A DNA stretch of 38,688 bases from Bacilli bacterium (GTDB lineage Bacteria; Bacillota_I; Bacilli_A; RFN20; CAG-826): positions 1-38,688 of the forward strand of contig JAGCCQ010000062.1 of NCBI GenBank assembly GCA_017651565.1, given 5' to 3'. The position numbers were made by a program, and so were the translations under genes. The first letter of the stretch is position 1. Each line of letters starts with the position of its first letter. Of this stretch, positions 17,843 through 25,265 are shown one piece after another. The notes beneath the pieces are model-generated. The model ran no database searches. It worked only from the letters and a program-made list of their open reading frames with translations, and had not been told where the DNA came from.

Positions 17843-18987
17843 TACTTAATTTCTCCTTTCACTATTTTTGCGACTAATTCTCTAGTAGAGAGGTCGCATT
17901 TTCTAATATCCTCGTAAGAAGGATTTTGTATATTATTAACATTGTTTACACAGTAATCAATGATATTTTCAATATCTGTAAATTTTATTTTCTTATTTAA
18001 GAAAGCATATACCGCTTCTTCATTTGCTGCGTTGAATGTAGCACCGTATAATCCCTTTTCATCAATAACCTTTTTTGCAAGATTGACTATTGGGAATCTA
18101 TCATATTCAAACGGGTAAAGATTCGATGCTTTATAGTCTTCAAGTTTATCAACATAGACTAGATCATATTCACAAGAGCCTTCATATAATGCATATTTAA
18201 TCGGCACTCTCATATCTGGCTTACCTTCATCTAATCTATATGAGCCATTTTTATATCTAACTAGTGAATGAACAAAACTTTCATAATTAAACATTAATTC
18301 GATATCTTCATACTTATAACCGAATAGGTAATAAGCTTCGATAATTTCGAATGTCTTGTTAACCATTGTCGCACTGTCGATGGTTATTTTTTGCCCCATT
18401 GACCAAGTTGGATGCTTCAGTGCGTCTTCAGGAGTAACATTTTCAAGTTGGTCTCTACTTAATTTTCTAAACGCACCACCAGATGCCGTAATAACAATTT
18501 TATCTACGTTTGTATTATCCACTGCTAAGCATTTAGATAAAGCAACATGTTCGCTATCAATAGGAATCAACTTTCCTTTTCCTTCTCTAAGAAGTTTATT
18601 GATTAACTCTCCACCAGTAACTAAAGTCTCCTTATTTGCGAGGGACAAAATCTTATCATTTTCTAATGCTGTAAGACTTGGTTTCAATCCAACAAACCCT
18701 ACAAGAGCATTGACAACCATGTCACAATCACACGCTTTAATCAATTTGTTTAATCCTTCATCACCATAGAAGAACTTAACATTATGAAATTGTTTTGTTA
18801 TGTCTTTGGTGTCTTCTTTAACACACACAAATTTAGGATTGAATTCGTTAATTATCTCAGGAATTTTATCTACTTGTTTACCAACAGAAAAACCCACTAA
18901 GGAAAAATCAACTGGATGCTTTCTAATCACATCCAGCGTTTGTCCACCTATAGATCCTGATGCTCCGAGTAAACAAATTCTTTTCAT
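17842..18987 (-). CDS. dxr: 1-deoxy-D-xylulose 5-phosphate reductoisomerase
   Basis: This 381-residue enzyme makes 2-C-methyl-D-erythritol 4-phosphate from DXP in the MEP isoprenoid pathway, feeding the uppS product in the same operon. The NADPH motif LLGASGSIGGQT begins at about residue 5. The metal and substrate motif is IDSEHVALSK, where most members have DSEHNA, and SATMVNKTFE and NYESFVHSLV stand for the usual SATLMNK and HPQSxxHS. These are visible departures from the common motifs, but the order and length are normal. The ATG at 18987 is preceded by GGAAAG in the end of cdsA; the TTG at 18999 is less likely. Confidence 0.94.
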   Translation of the reverse strand: MKRICLLGASGSIGGQTLDVIRKHPVDFSLVGFSVGKQVDKIPEIINEFNPKFVCVKEDTKDITKQFHNVKFFYGDEGLNKLIKACDCDMVVNALVGFVGLKPSLTALENDKILSLANKETLVTGGELINKLLREGKGKLIPIDSEHVALSKCLAVDNTNVDKIVITASGGAFRKLSRDQLENVTPEDALKHPTWSMGQKITIDSATMVNKTFEIIEAYYLFGYKYEDIELMFNYESFVHSLVRYKNGSYRLDEGKPDMRVPIKYALYEGSCEYDLVYVDKLEDYKASNLYPFEYDRFPIVNLAKKVIDEKGLYGATFNAANEEAVYAFLNKKIKFTDIENIIDYCVNNVNNIQNPSYEDIRKCDLSTRELVAKIVKGEIK

Positions 18988-18988
18988 A

Positions 18989-20083
18989 TTACTTTCCAAA
19001 GAAAACTTCGAAGCTTCTCCAAATATAAATGTATGTAGCAGCTGCCATACAAGAGAAAATTAATGAGTCAATTCTATCTAAGATACCACCGTGTCCTGGG
19101 AAAATGTTTCCATAGTCTTTAATGCCGTTGAAACGTTTAATAGATGAGAAGACGAAATCACCAATAACGGATGTTGGAGGTAAGATTAAAGCCAAGATTA
19201 AAATGTTATACCAGTGTTCTAAATCAAGAACGCCAGGTAATAACGAAACTTTTCCGCCAGTCATAGCAGGGAGTAATAAACCAAATAAAGTACATAAAGA
19301 GAACGAGAAGACGATACCGCCGAAGAAGCCTTCCCAAGTCTTCTTAGGAGAGATTCTTTCATTCATCTTTGTTTTACCAAATAACATACCAAAAATATAA
19401 CCACCAGTATCACTTAAGACACCAGACATACATACCCATAAAAGTAAGAAGGCCGAATAGAAGTTATCGTCAATATTGAAATAAGGCAATGTATCAGCAG
19501 TAGCTTCGTGAAGGACTAAGCTAGGAATATATCTGATATAGAGTGCACTTTGAAGGCCGAAAACAATAATGAAAATCATTGTGAAGATAAAGCAAGCTTC
19601 ACGAACTGTAAAGTTCTTATCAATAATAACTGTTAAGAATAAGAACAAAATAACGATAAAGACAATTAATGGCGAGAAGTTAATATCGATAAAGAATTCA
19701 GAAATTCTAAATCCGCTACGTACAGACATCAATCCTCTTAATAGAGGCATAATCATCAAGAATATCGAAGAAACAAATGTAACGATATACATGAATGGAG
19801 AATATCTGATTCTACCACATTTAATAATTTCCCAAATCGCGCCCATTAAAGTAGCAACAATAAAAACGAAGATGAACCAGTCACCCAATAAAACAACAGG
19901 TAATGCAAAAACAATCAAAACGATTGCAGTGATTACTCTGGTCATGATTGAGTTTCTTTTTTTCTTTTCAGCTTCTTCTACTGGATCAGGAGTTTCCATG
20001 GCGGCTTTAATTTTCGTCATGCTGATAGAAGAAGTGCTATCTTCGTTACTGGTTAATGATAAATTCTTCTCATTTATTTCCAT
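18989..20083 (-). CDS. cdsA: Phosphatidate cytidylyltransferase
   Basis: This 364-residue membrane enzyme makes CDP-diacylglycerol from CTP and phosphatidic acid. A polar N-terminal extension of about 45 residues precedes about eight hydrophobic helices. The C-terminal half holds the family signature: SDTGGYIFGMLFGKTK, then SPKKTWEGFFGG, and later FPGHGGILDRIDS with catalytic aspartate. The long hydrophilic N-terminus is unusual. GGAGGG lies 8 nt before the ATG inside uppS, which it overlaps by 14 bases, so translation is coupled. Confidence 0.95.
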   Translation of the reverse strand: MEINEKNLSLTSNEDSTSSISMTKIKAAMETPDPVEEAEKKKRNSIMTRVITAIVLIVFALPVVLLGDWFIFVFIVATLMGAIWEIIKCGRIRYSPFMYIVTFVSSIFLMIMPLLRGLMSVRSGFRISEFFIDINFSPLIVFIVILFLFLTVIIDKNFTVREACFIFTMIFIIVFGLQSALYIRYIPSLVLHEATADTLPYFNIDDNFYSAFLLLWVCMSGVLSDTGGYIFGMLFGKTKMNERISPKKTWEGFFGGIVFSFSLCTLFGLLLPAMTGGKVSLLPGVLDLEHWYNILILALILPPTSVIGDFVFSSIKRFNGIKDYGNIFPGHGGILDRIDSLIFSCMAAATYIYIWRSFEVFFGK

Positions 20084-20786
20084 CTTCTATCCCTCCATAT
20101 CTTCTATCTCTAGTTTTGAACTCATTAATGCATTCGTTCAATTCTTTTTTATTAAAATCTGGCCAACAAGTTTTTGTAAAAATAAATTCTGCATAAGCTA
20201 ATTGCCATAATAAGAAATTGCTTGTTCTCATTTCACCAGAAGTTCTAATCAATAAATCAACTGGCGGCAAGTCTTTTGTATATAAATAGTTTTCAAAAGA
20301 TTTTTCATTTACGTCATCAATAGAAATGACACCATTTTTAATATCTTCTGCAATCAACTTGGTAGCTCTTACGATTTCTGATTTGCCACCATAGTTTAAG
20401 CAAATATTAAATGCAAAGTTCTTATTATCTTTTGTTCTTTCCATTGAATCATAGATAACGTTTCTTGTTTTTTCTGGAATTCTAGATAGGTCACCACTCA
20501 CCATAACTCTACTACCATCTCTCATAAATCTCTTAATTTCTTTCTTGAAGAAAATTTCGAGGTAATTGAAAAGATGATCAATTTCGTCTTTTGGACGATT
20601 CCAGTTTTCTGTTGAGAAAGCATACAAAGACATTACTTGGATGTGATTTTCTAAACATCCCTCGTAAATATCTGTGCAGACTTCACAGCCTCTTTTATGT
20701 CCTAGATGTCTTGGCAAGCCACGCTTTTTAGCCCAGCGGCCATTTCCATCCATAATAAATGCAATGTGTTTAAGTTCTTTTTCCAT
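20070..20786 (-). CDS. uppS: Undecaprenyl pyrophosphate synthase
   Basis: This 238-residue cis-prenyltransferase extends farnesyl diphosphate with IPP to give the C55 carrier lipid of cell-wall synthesis. The catalytic region is AFIMDGNGRWAKKRGLPR (about residues 9-26), followed by MSLYAFSTENWNRP and, near the end, DLLIRTSGEMRTSNFLLWQ. It opens an operon with cdsA, dxr, rseP and polC. No Shine-Dalgarno sequence precedes the ATG; a TATACT box ends 8 nt before it, so the mRNA may be leaderless. Confidence 0.96.
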   Translation of the reverse strand: MEKELKHIAFIMDGNGRWAKKRGLPRHLGHKRGCEVCTDIYEGCLENHIQVMSLYAFSTENWNRPKDEIDHLFNYLEIFFKKEIKRFMRDGSRVMVSGDLSRIPEKTRNVIYDSMERTKDNKNFAFNICLNYGGKSEIVRATKLIAEDIKNGVISIDDVNEKSFENYLYTKDLPPVDLLIRTSGEMRTSNFLLWQLAYAEFIFTKTCWPDFNKKELNECINEFKTRDRRYGGIEDGNK

Positions 20787-20793
20787 TTGTTAT

Positions 20794-20822
20794 AGTATAC
20801 ACAAAAAGATGAGTATTTTAAA
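20794..20822 (-). promoter_or_regulatory. Promoter of the uppS-polC operon, placed against the start codon
   Basis: TATACT (20794-20799) lies 17 nt after TTTAAA (4/6 match to the -35 consensus). Only seven bases separate the -10 from the uppS ATG, which puts the transcript start at or next to the start codon. Confidence 0.55.
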
Positions 20823-20850
20823 TAAAATACCATCTCATGTCTTATAAGCA

Positions 20851-20878
20851 AAGAAAAAGAAAAGAGGCATAAGCCTCA
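20851..20878 (-). terminator. Intrinsic terminator after frr
   Basis: On the minus strand GAGGC-TTAT-GCCTC is followed by TTTTCTTTTTC. It begins 6 nt after the frr stop and separates pyrH-frr from the uppS operon. Confidence 0.8.
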
Positions 20879-20883
20879 ATTCA

Positions 20884-21429
20884 TTAGATTGCCATTAATT
20901 CTTTTTCTTTTTCAGCGATAACGTTATCAATTCCTTTGATTGCTTCATCGTGAACTTTTTGTAAATCATCAAGCAAACGTTTTTGCATATCTTCTGTGTA
21001 AGAATCATCGTCTTTAATCATATCAACATATTCTCTTCTTACATTTCTAACTGCAACTTTTGCTTCTTCACCATATTTACGAGCTTGTTTAACGATATCT
21101 TTTCTTCTTTCTTCAGTTAATGCAGGAATCATTAATCTTACTTGGTTACCTTCATTAATTGGATTGATACCTAAGTCACTAGCATTGATAGCAGCGCAGA
21201 TATTTTTAATATCGTTCTTGTCGTATGGTTTGATTAATAATTGTCTTGGTTCTGGAACAGAAACTGAAGAAATTTGATTTAATGGAGTTGGAGAACCATA
21301 GTAATCAACATTAATTCCGTTAAGCATAGCTGGGCTAGCTTTACCTGTTCTTAATGAAGATAATGTTCCTCTTAAAACTTCAGCAGATTTTTTCATCTGT
21401 TCTTCAGCCATCATAATTAATTCATCCAT
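20884..21429 (-). CDS. frr: Ribosome recycling factor
   Basis: This 181-residue factor (usual 185) splits post-termination ribosomes with EF-G. It opens MDELIMMAEEQMKKS and has the conserved LRTGKASPAMLNGI, VPEPRQLLIKPYD, NPINEGNQVRLMIPALTEERRK and VRNVRR segments of the two-domain L-shaped fold. AAGGAG lies 9 nt before the ATG and overlaps the end of pyrH. The pyrH-frr order is the Bacillus one. Confidence 0.97.
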   Translation of the reverse strand: MDELIMMAEEQMKKSAEVLRGTLSSLRTGKASPAMLNGINVDYYGSPTPLNQISSVSVPEPRQLLIKPYDKNDIKNICAAINASDLGINPINEGNQVRLMIPALTEERRKDIVKQARKYGEEAKVAVRNVRREYVDMIKDDDSYTEDMQKRLLDDLQKVHDEAIKGIDNVIAEKEKELMAI

Positions 21430-21433
21430 GAAT

Positions 21434-22150
21434 TTATTCTCCTTTTTTACAAGTGGTTCCTAAAGACTCACCCTTCGCGACACGAATAAAGTTGTTTGGA
21501 TCTTCCATTGAGAAAACTCTCACATCAATATCTTTGTCTTTAATTAATTCTATCGCAGAAATATCCATAACTTGAAGATTTCTTTTTATAATTTCATTAA
21601 AAGTTATTTCAGAGATGAATTTTGCATTAGGATTTGTTGCAGGATTATCATCATAGATTCCATCTACACCATTCTTACCAATTAAAATAGCATCACAGTT
21701 TAATTCGATTGCTCTCATTGTAGCTGCTGTATCTGTTGTGAAGTATGGTTTGCCTGTTCCACCAGATAAGAATACTACTTTTCCTTCATTCATTGCTTTG
21801 TCAGCAACTTCAGGGGAATAAGTAACTGTAACTCCTTCAATTGCAGGTACTGCAGAAGTTACCAATGAATGAACATTAATATTTTTTAATACAGAAGACA
21901 TTGTTACTGCGTTGATAACTGTTCCAAGCATACCCATATAATCTGCAGGAACTCTATCTAAACCATTATCAGATGCAATTTTTCCTCTCCAGATGTTGCC
22001 TGCACCAATAACAATACAAACTTGTGTACCTTCTTTTCTCATTTCAGCAATCATACTTGCTAAACCCTTCATCATGTCGGAGTCAACAATAGCGTTTGAA
22101 TTGCCTTTTAAAGCTTCACCTGAAAATTTTAATAATACTCTTTTGTACAT
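21434..22150 (-). CDS. pyrH: UMP kinase
   Basis: This 238-residue amino-acid-kinase-fold enzyme converts UMP to UDP. It starts YKRVLLKFSGEALKG, with the phosphate-binding IVIGAGNIWRG, the uridine-binding DYMGMLGTVINA, FLSGGTGKPYFTTDT and ILIGKNGVDGIYDDNP. The ATG at 22150 is chosen because AAGGGG lies 7 nt upstream and the protein then begins as in homologues; an upstream ATG at 22180 would lie inside the terminator hairpin. No room for a promoter exists between that hairpin and the gene, so it is probably reached by readthrough from tsf. Confidence 0.96.
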   Translation of the reverse strand: MYKRVLLKFSGEALKGNSNAIVDSDMMKGLASMIAEMRKEGTQVCIVIGAGNIWRGKIASDNGLDRVPADYMGMLGTVINAVTMSSVLKNINVHSLVTSAVPAIEGVTVTYSPEVADKAMNEGKVVFLSGGTGKPYFTTDTAATMRAIELNCDAILIGKNGVDGIYDDNPATNPNAKFISEITFNEIIKRNLQVMDISAIELIKDKDIDVRVFSMEDPNNFIRVAKGESLGTTCKKGE

Positions 22151-22163
22151 ATATTTACCCCTT

Positions 22164-22190
22164 AAAAAAAGGAACATCAAAGATGTCCCT
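22164..22190 (-). terminator. Terminator-like hairpin between tsf and pyrH
   Basis: On the minus strand GGGACATC pairs with GATGTTCC (one G-U) around TTT, followed by seven T. The T-run ends 13 nt before the pyrH start, immediately before its ribosome-binding site, so it may set the rpsB-tsf to pyrH-frr ratio. Confidence 0.8.
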
Positions 22191-22205
22191 TTTGAATTTC
22201 AAAAA

Positions 22206-23078
22206 TTACTTAGTTTGTGCCATGACTTCGCTAGCGAAATCATCTTGACGTTTTTCAATACCTTCACCAACTTGGTAACGAACGTATTTAACTACATTTA
22301 ATTTCTTTTCTGCTAAGACAGCGCCGACTTTCTTAGAATCATCTAATAAGTAAGCTTGTTCAGTAAGAACCATTTCTGAGAAGTATTTATCAACTTTACC
22401 GCCAATGATTTTTTGAATCATAGCTTCTGGCTTACCAGCAAATTTTGGATCTTCTTTAGCAGCTCTTGTTTGAACTTCAGTTTCGTGTGCGATTGCATCA
22501 GCACCGATATCTGCTTTTGAAGCATATGTTGGGTTGTTAGCAGCAATGTGCATTGCTAAACCTTTACCTGTTTCAGCATCTTCTTTATCTAAAACTGCAA
22601 CGACACCGATTTTACCACCCATGTGGATGTATGTGTAAACAGCATTGTCGCCTTTTTCGATAACTTGGAATCTACGTAAATCGAATTTTTCACCCATTTT
22701 GACTGTAGCGTCAGTGAATAAATCTTTTGTTAATTCTTTTGCAGCATCAACATCAGCTGGATTGTTCTTTAAGATAACAGTAGCAACGTTTTCAACTAAT
22801 TCTTTGAAAGCATCGCCTTTAGAAACGAAGTCTGTTTCACAGTTAACTTCAACGATAACTGTTTTGCCACAGCCTTCACAAGTTTTAACAACTACTAAAC
22901 CTTCAGCAGCGATTCTGTCTGCTTTTTTAGCAGCTTTTGCTAAGCCCTTTTCACGGAGGTAGTCGCCTGCTTTATCTAAATCGCAATCGTTTGCTAATAA
23001 AGCGCCTTTGCAGTCCATTAAGCCTGCACCAGTTCTATCTCTTAATACTTTGATTAAGTCAATTAAACTATCAGCCAT
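22206..23078 (-). CDS. tsf: Translation elongation factor Ts
   Basis: This 290-residue guanine-nucleotide exchange factor for EF-Tu has an N-terminal UBA-like domain with RTGAGLMDCKGALL, the conserved VEVNCETDFVS, and the core dimer domain (YIHMGGKIGVVAVL, MHIAANNPTYAS). AAGGAG in the end of rpsB precedes a TAATG overlap, so rpsB and tsf are translated together as in most bacteria. A terminator-like hairpin follows the stop. Confidence 0.97.
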   Translation of the reverse strand: MADSLIDLIKVLRDRTGAGLMDCKGALLANDCDLDKAGDYLREKGLAKAAKKADRIAAEGLVVVKTCEGCGKTVIVEVNCETDFVSKGDAFKELVENVATVILKNNPADVDAAKELTKDLFTDATVKMGEKFDLRRFQVIEKGDNAVYTYIHMGGKIGVVAVLDKEDAETGKGLAMHIAANNPTYASKADIGADAIAHETEVQTRAAKEDPKFAGKPEAMIQKIIGGKVDKYFSEMVLTEQAYLLDDSKKVGAVLAEKKLNVVKYVRYQVGEGIEKRQDDFASEVMAQTK

Positions 23079-24160
23079 TATTTGGATTCTCCTTCTTTTG
23101 CTGGTTCTGCTTTTGCTTCTTCTGCTTTTGGAGCAGCTTCTTTTTTAGCAGCAGCTTTCTTTGCAGGTGCTTTAGCAGGTTTCTTTTCGCCGTTACCATC
23201 AGCAGCTAACATTGCAGCTCTCTTTGCAGCTCTTTCAGCTTGTTCTTTTTCGAAAGCTTCTTGACGAGCAGCTCTTTCTGCACGAATCTTTGCTAATTTT
23301 TCAGCGTTTTCTTTTTCAGTTTGTTTGATGACTTCCTTCATAGTAACTTCATCGCCTTCATCTTTAGTGTAAGCAACAACTGGTGCACCACCCTTAGATT
23401 CAACGATAGCGTCAGCGATGACAGCTAAGATTAAGGAAACACTTCTGACTGCATCATCGTTTGCTGGGATGACATAGTCACATAAATCAGGATTGCTGTT
23501 TGTATCAACGATACCGAAGACTGGGATACCTAATCTCTTTGCTTCAGCAACAGCATTGTGTTCTGCGTTTGGATCAACAACGAAGAGTGCATTAGGAATC
23601 TTTCTCATTTCCTTAATACCATCTAAGTTCTTTGATAATTTTTCTTTTTCTTTACGGAGTTGAGCAGCTTCGACTTTTGGTAATAATTCGAATTCGCCTT
23701 CCTCTTCTCTTCTCTCTAAATCTTTGAGGTATCTAATTCTACCTTGGATTGTTTTGAAGTTTGTTAATGTACCACCTAACCATCTGTTAGTGATGTAGAA
23801 GCTGCCACTTCTTAATGCTTCTTGAGTAACAACTTCAGCAATTTGTTGTTTTGTACCAACAAATAATACTTTACCGCCGTTATCGACGATTTCTTTCATT
23901 GCTTTGTATGCGTCGCAAACTAAAGCAACTGTTTGTGCTAAGTCAATGATGTAAACACCATTTCTTGCGCAGTAGATGTACTTTTTCATCTTTGGGTTCC
24001 ATCTACGTGTTTGATGACCGAAGTGTGAACCAGCTTCTAACAATTTCTTCATTGTTATAACTGGAGCATTTTCGTCATGCATAACTGCAGCCATAGTTGC
24101 TGCATCTTTTGCATCAACAGCTGTTGCTGCTTCTGCTACTTTCTTTTCTTCTTCAACCAT
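23078..24160 (-). CDS. rpsB: 30S ribosomal protein S2, extended at both ends
   Basis: The S2 core runs from [22 protein letters not shown] (about residue 38) to a [18 protein letters not shown] end near 245. Two extensions stand out: about 37 N-terminal residues rich in Glu and Ala ([20 protein letters not shown]) and about 110 C-terminal residues dominated by Lys, Ala and Glu, ending in a [17 protein letters not shown] tail. S2 is usually about 230-260 residues, so at 360 this is long. The start is the ATG at 24160, 8 nt after AAAGGAGGT; the upstream frame to 24229 is leader. A structured 5' UTR may mediate autogenous control. Confidence 0.96.
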   Translation of the reverse strand: MVEEEKKVAEAATAVDAKDAATMAAVMHDENAPVITMKKLLEAGSHFGHQTRRWNPKMKKYIYCARNGVYIIDLAQTVALVCDAYKAMKEIVDNGGKVLFVGTKQQIAEVVTQEALRSGSFYITNRWLGGTLTNFKTIQGRIRYLKDLERREEEGEFELLPKVEAAQLRKEKEKLSKNLDGIKEMRKIPNALFVVDPNAEHNAVAEAKRLGIPVFGIVDTNSNPDLCDYVIPANDDAVRSVSLILAVIADAIVESKGGAPVVAYTKDEGDEVTMKEVIKQTEKENAEKLAKIRAERAARQEAFEKEQAERAAKRAAMLAADGNGEKKPAKAPAKKAAAKKEAAPKAEEAKAEPAKEGESK

Positions 24161-24278
24161 TGTGAAGACCTCCTTTTGTTCAGCCTCCGCTGTTTCTAAG
24201 AACTCGACCACTCCAATCTTTAGGAGCACAACGGCAGTTCAATCCGCAGCGTGTGTAGTCTGTGATATTTTCACAGCG
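24161..24278 (-). ncRNA. Structured leader of rpsB (candidate S2 autoregulatory RNA)
   Basis: From the promoter to the rpsB ATG is about 118 nt. The transcript can form CTGTGA-AAATA-TCACAG (24260-24276). A long-range helix can form where CGCTG at 24247-24251 pairs with CAGCG at 24188-24192. Inside that helix, CTCC...GGAG forms another stem. ACACGCTG occurs twice (24247-24254 and 24274-24281), so the second copy could compete. I cannot match it to a named family. Confidence 0.4.
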
Positions 24279-24284
24279 TGTATG

Positions 24285-24313
24285 ATTTTATCAAACTATA
24301 TAATAACTAACAA
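24285..24313 (-). promoter_or_regulatory. Promoter of rpsB-tsf
   Basis: TTGTTA (24308-24313) and TAAAAT (24285-24290) are 17 nt apart, and the -10 is extended (TGATAAAAT), as before the tRNA-Leu cluster. Confidence 0.65.
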
Positions 24314-24320
24314 TAGTTAT

Positions 24321-25223
24321 TTAACATTTTTTCGCTCTTGGATGAGATTTTTTATAAATCTCTTGCATAGACTTATCTGTAACATGGGTATAAACCTGTG
24401 TTGCATTGATACTGTCGTGACCTAATAACTCTTGAATCAAGCGTAAGTCCATGCCTGCTTCTAATAAGTGAGTAGCGAATGAGTGCCTAAAAACATGTGG
24501 GTGTAGACCATAGTTGAGTCCAAGTTTCTTTTCGAGCTCGCTCAGAATAAGTTCGAGACCTCTAGTAGTTAGTTGAACACCATTCTTATTCAAAAACAAG
24601 TAGTCTATAGGAATTTTTGCTTTTGCTAGAAGACTATCTCTAAACTTAGAAACATACTCAGTAAGAGTGTCTCTACAACGTTCGGTGAATGGTACAATTC
24701 TTTCTTTATTTCCTTTTCCGATTACTCTTAAAATTCTATCTTTCAAGAAGACATCTTCTAACTTTAAATTTACTAGTTCAGACGCTCTTATTCCGGTGTA
24801 ATAAAGCGTCTCGACGATTGCTTCATCACGAAGCATCATCGGATCGGTTCTATTCTTGTTTTCTTCAAAAATCTTCTCTATTTGCTCTTTATAAAGAGCA
24901 TGGGGATATTTTTTCTCCATTTTTAAAGGATTCAACATGATAAATTCGTTCTTATCAGTAACCCCTCTTTTGACTAAAAATTTCCAAAATCCTTTGCATG
25001 CAGAAATTCTTCTTTTGCATGATCTTTTAGTAATTCCATTACGTAATTCTTCGCTCAAAAAATTACGAATTATTATGATATCTACTTCTTTAAAAGAAGC
25101 GCCTTCTTTATCCATAAACTCCATAAATTTTTCGATATCTCTTTTGTAAGAATCTACTGTTTTTAAGGAGTATCTTTTTTCATTTTTAAGAATTTCTAGG
25201 TATTCGAAAAGATAATCGTTCAT
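24321..25223 (-). CDS. xerC: Tyrosine recombinase XerC/XerD (CodV-like)
   Basis: This 300-residue recombinase has an N-terminal SAM-like domain (about 1-90) and a catalytic domain with all expected residues: Arg146 in YTGIRASEL, Lys170 in GKGNK, HVFRH (His243, Arg246), His269 in LLGHD and nucleophile Tyr278 in TQVYTH. It probably resolves chromosome dimers at dif. Location after topA matches Bacillus codV, which favours the XerC role, but XerD cannot be excluded by sequence alone. No mobile element flanks it. There is no Shine-Dalgarno sequence; an extended -10 (TGTTAGAAT) ends 6 nt before the ATG, right after the topA terminator. Confidence 0.92.
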   Translation of the reverse strand: MNDYLFEYLEILKNEKRYSLKTVDSYKRDIEKFMEFMDKEGASFKEVDIIIIRNFLSEELRNGITKRSCKRRISACKGFWKFLVKRGVTDKNEFIMLNPLKMEKKYPHALYKEQIEKIFEENKNRTDPMMLRDEAIVETLYYTGIRASELVNLKLEDVFLKDRILRVIGKGNKERIVPFTERCRDTLTEYVSKFRDSLLAKAKIPIDYLFLNKNGVQLTTRGLELILSELEKKLGLNYGLHPHVFRHSFATHLLEAGMDLRLIQELLGHDSINATQVYTHVTDKSMQEIYKKSHPRAKKC

Positions 25224-25237
25224 GAAATAATTCTAAC

Positions 25238-25265
25238 AAAAAAGCACATTCTAATTGTGCTTTTT
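25238..25265 (-). terminator. Terminator hairpin overlapping the topA stop codon
   Basis: On the minus strand AAAAAGCACA pairs with TGTGCTTTTTT around ATTAGAA, with T-run to 25238. The topA TAG lies in the loop. The T-run ends 14 nt before the xerC ATG. Confidence 0.8.

Noticed and set aside
19569..20201. 210-codon plus-strand frame antisense to cdsA and uppS
   Set aside because: Low-complexity Ile/Lys-rich product with no recognisable domain and no ribosome-binding site; the minus-strand genes are certain.
23082..23240. Repetitive GCA/CTT-rich stretch as a DNA repeat element
   Set aside because: It is the codon pattern of the Lys/Ala/Glu-rich S2 tail.
24321..25223. Tyrosine recombinase as sign of an integrated element
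   Set aside because: It has the length and neighbours of chromosomal xerC/codV, and there are no attachment repeats or phage genes nearby.
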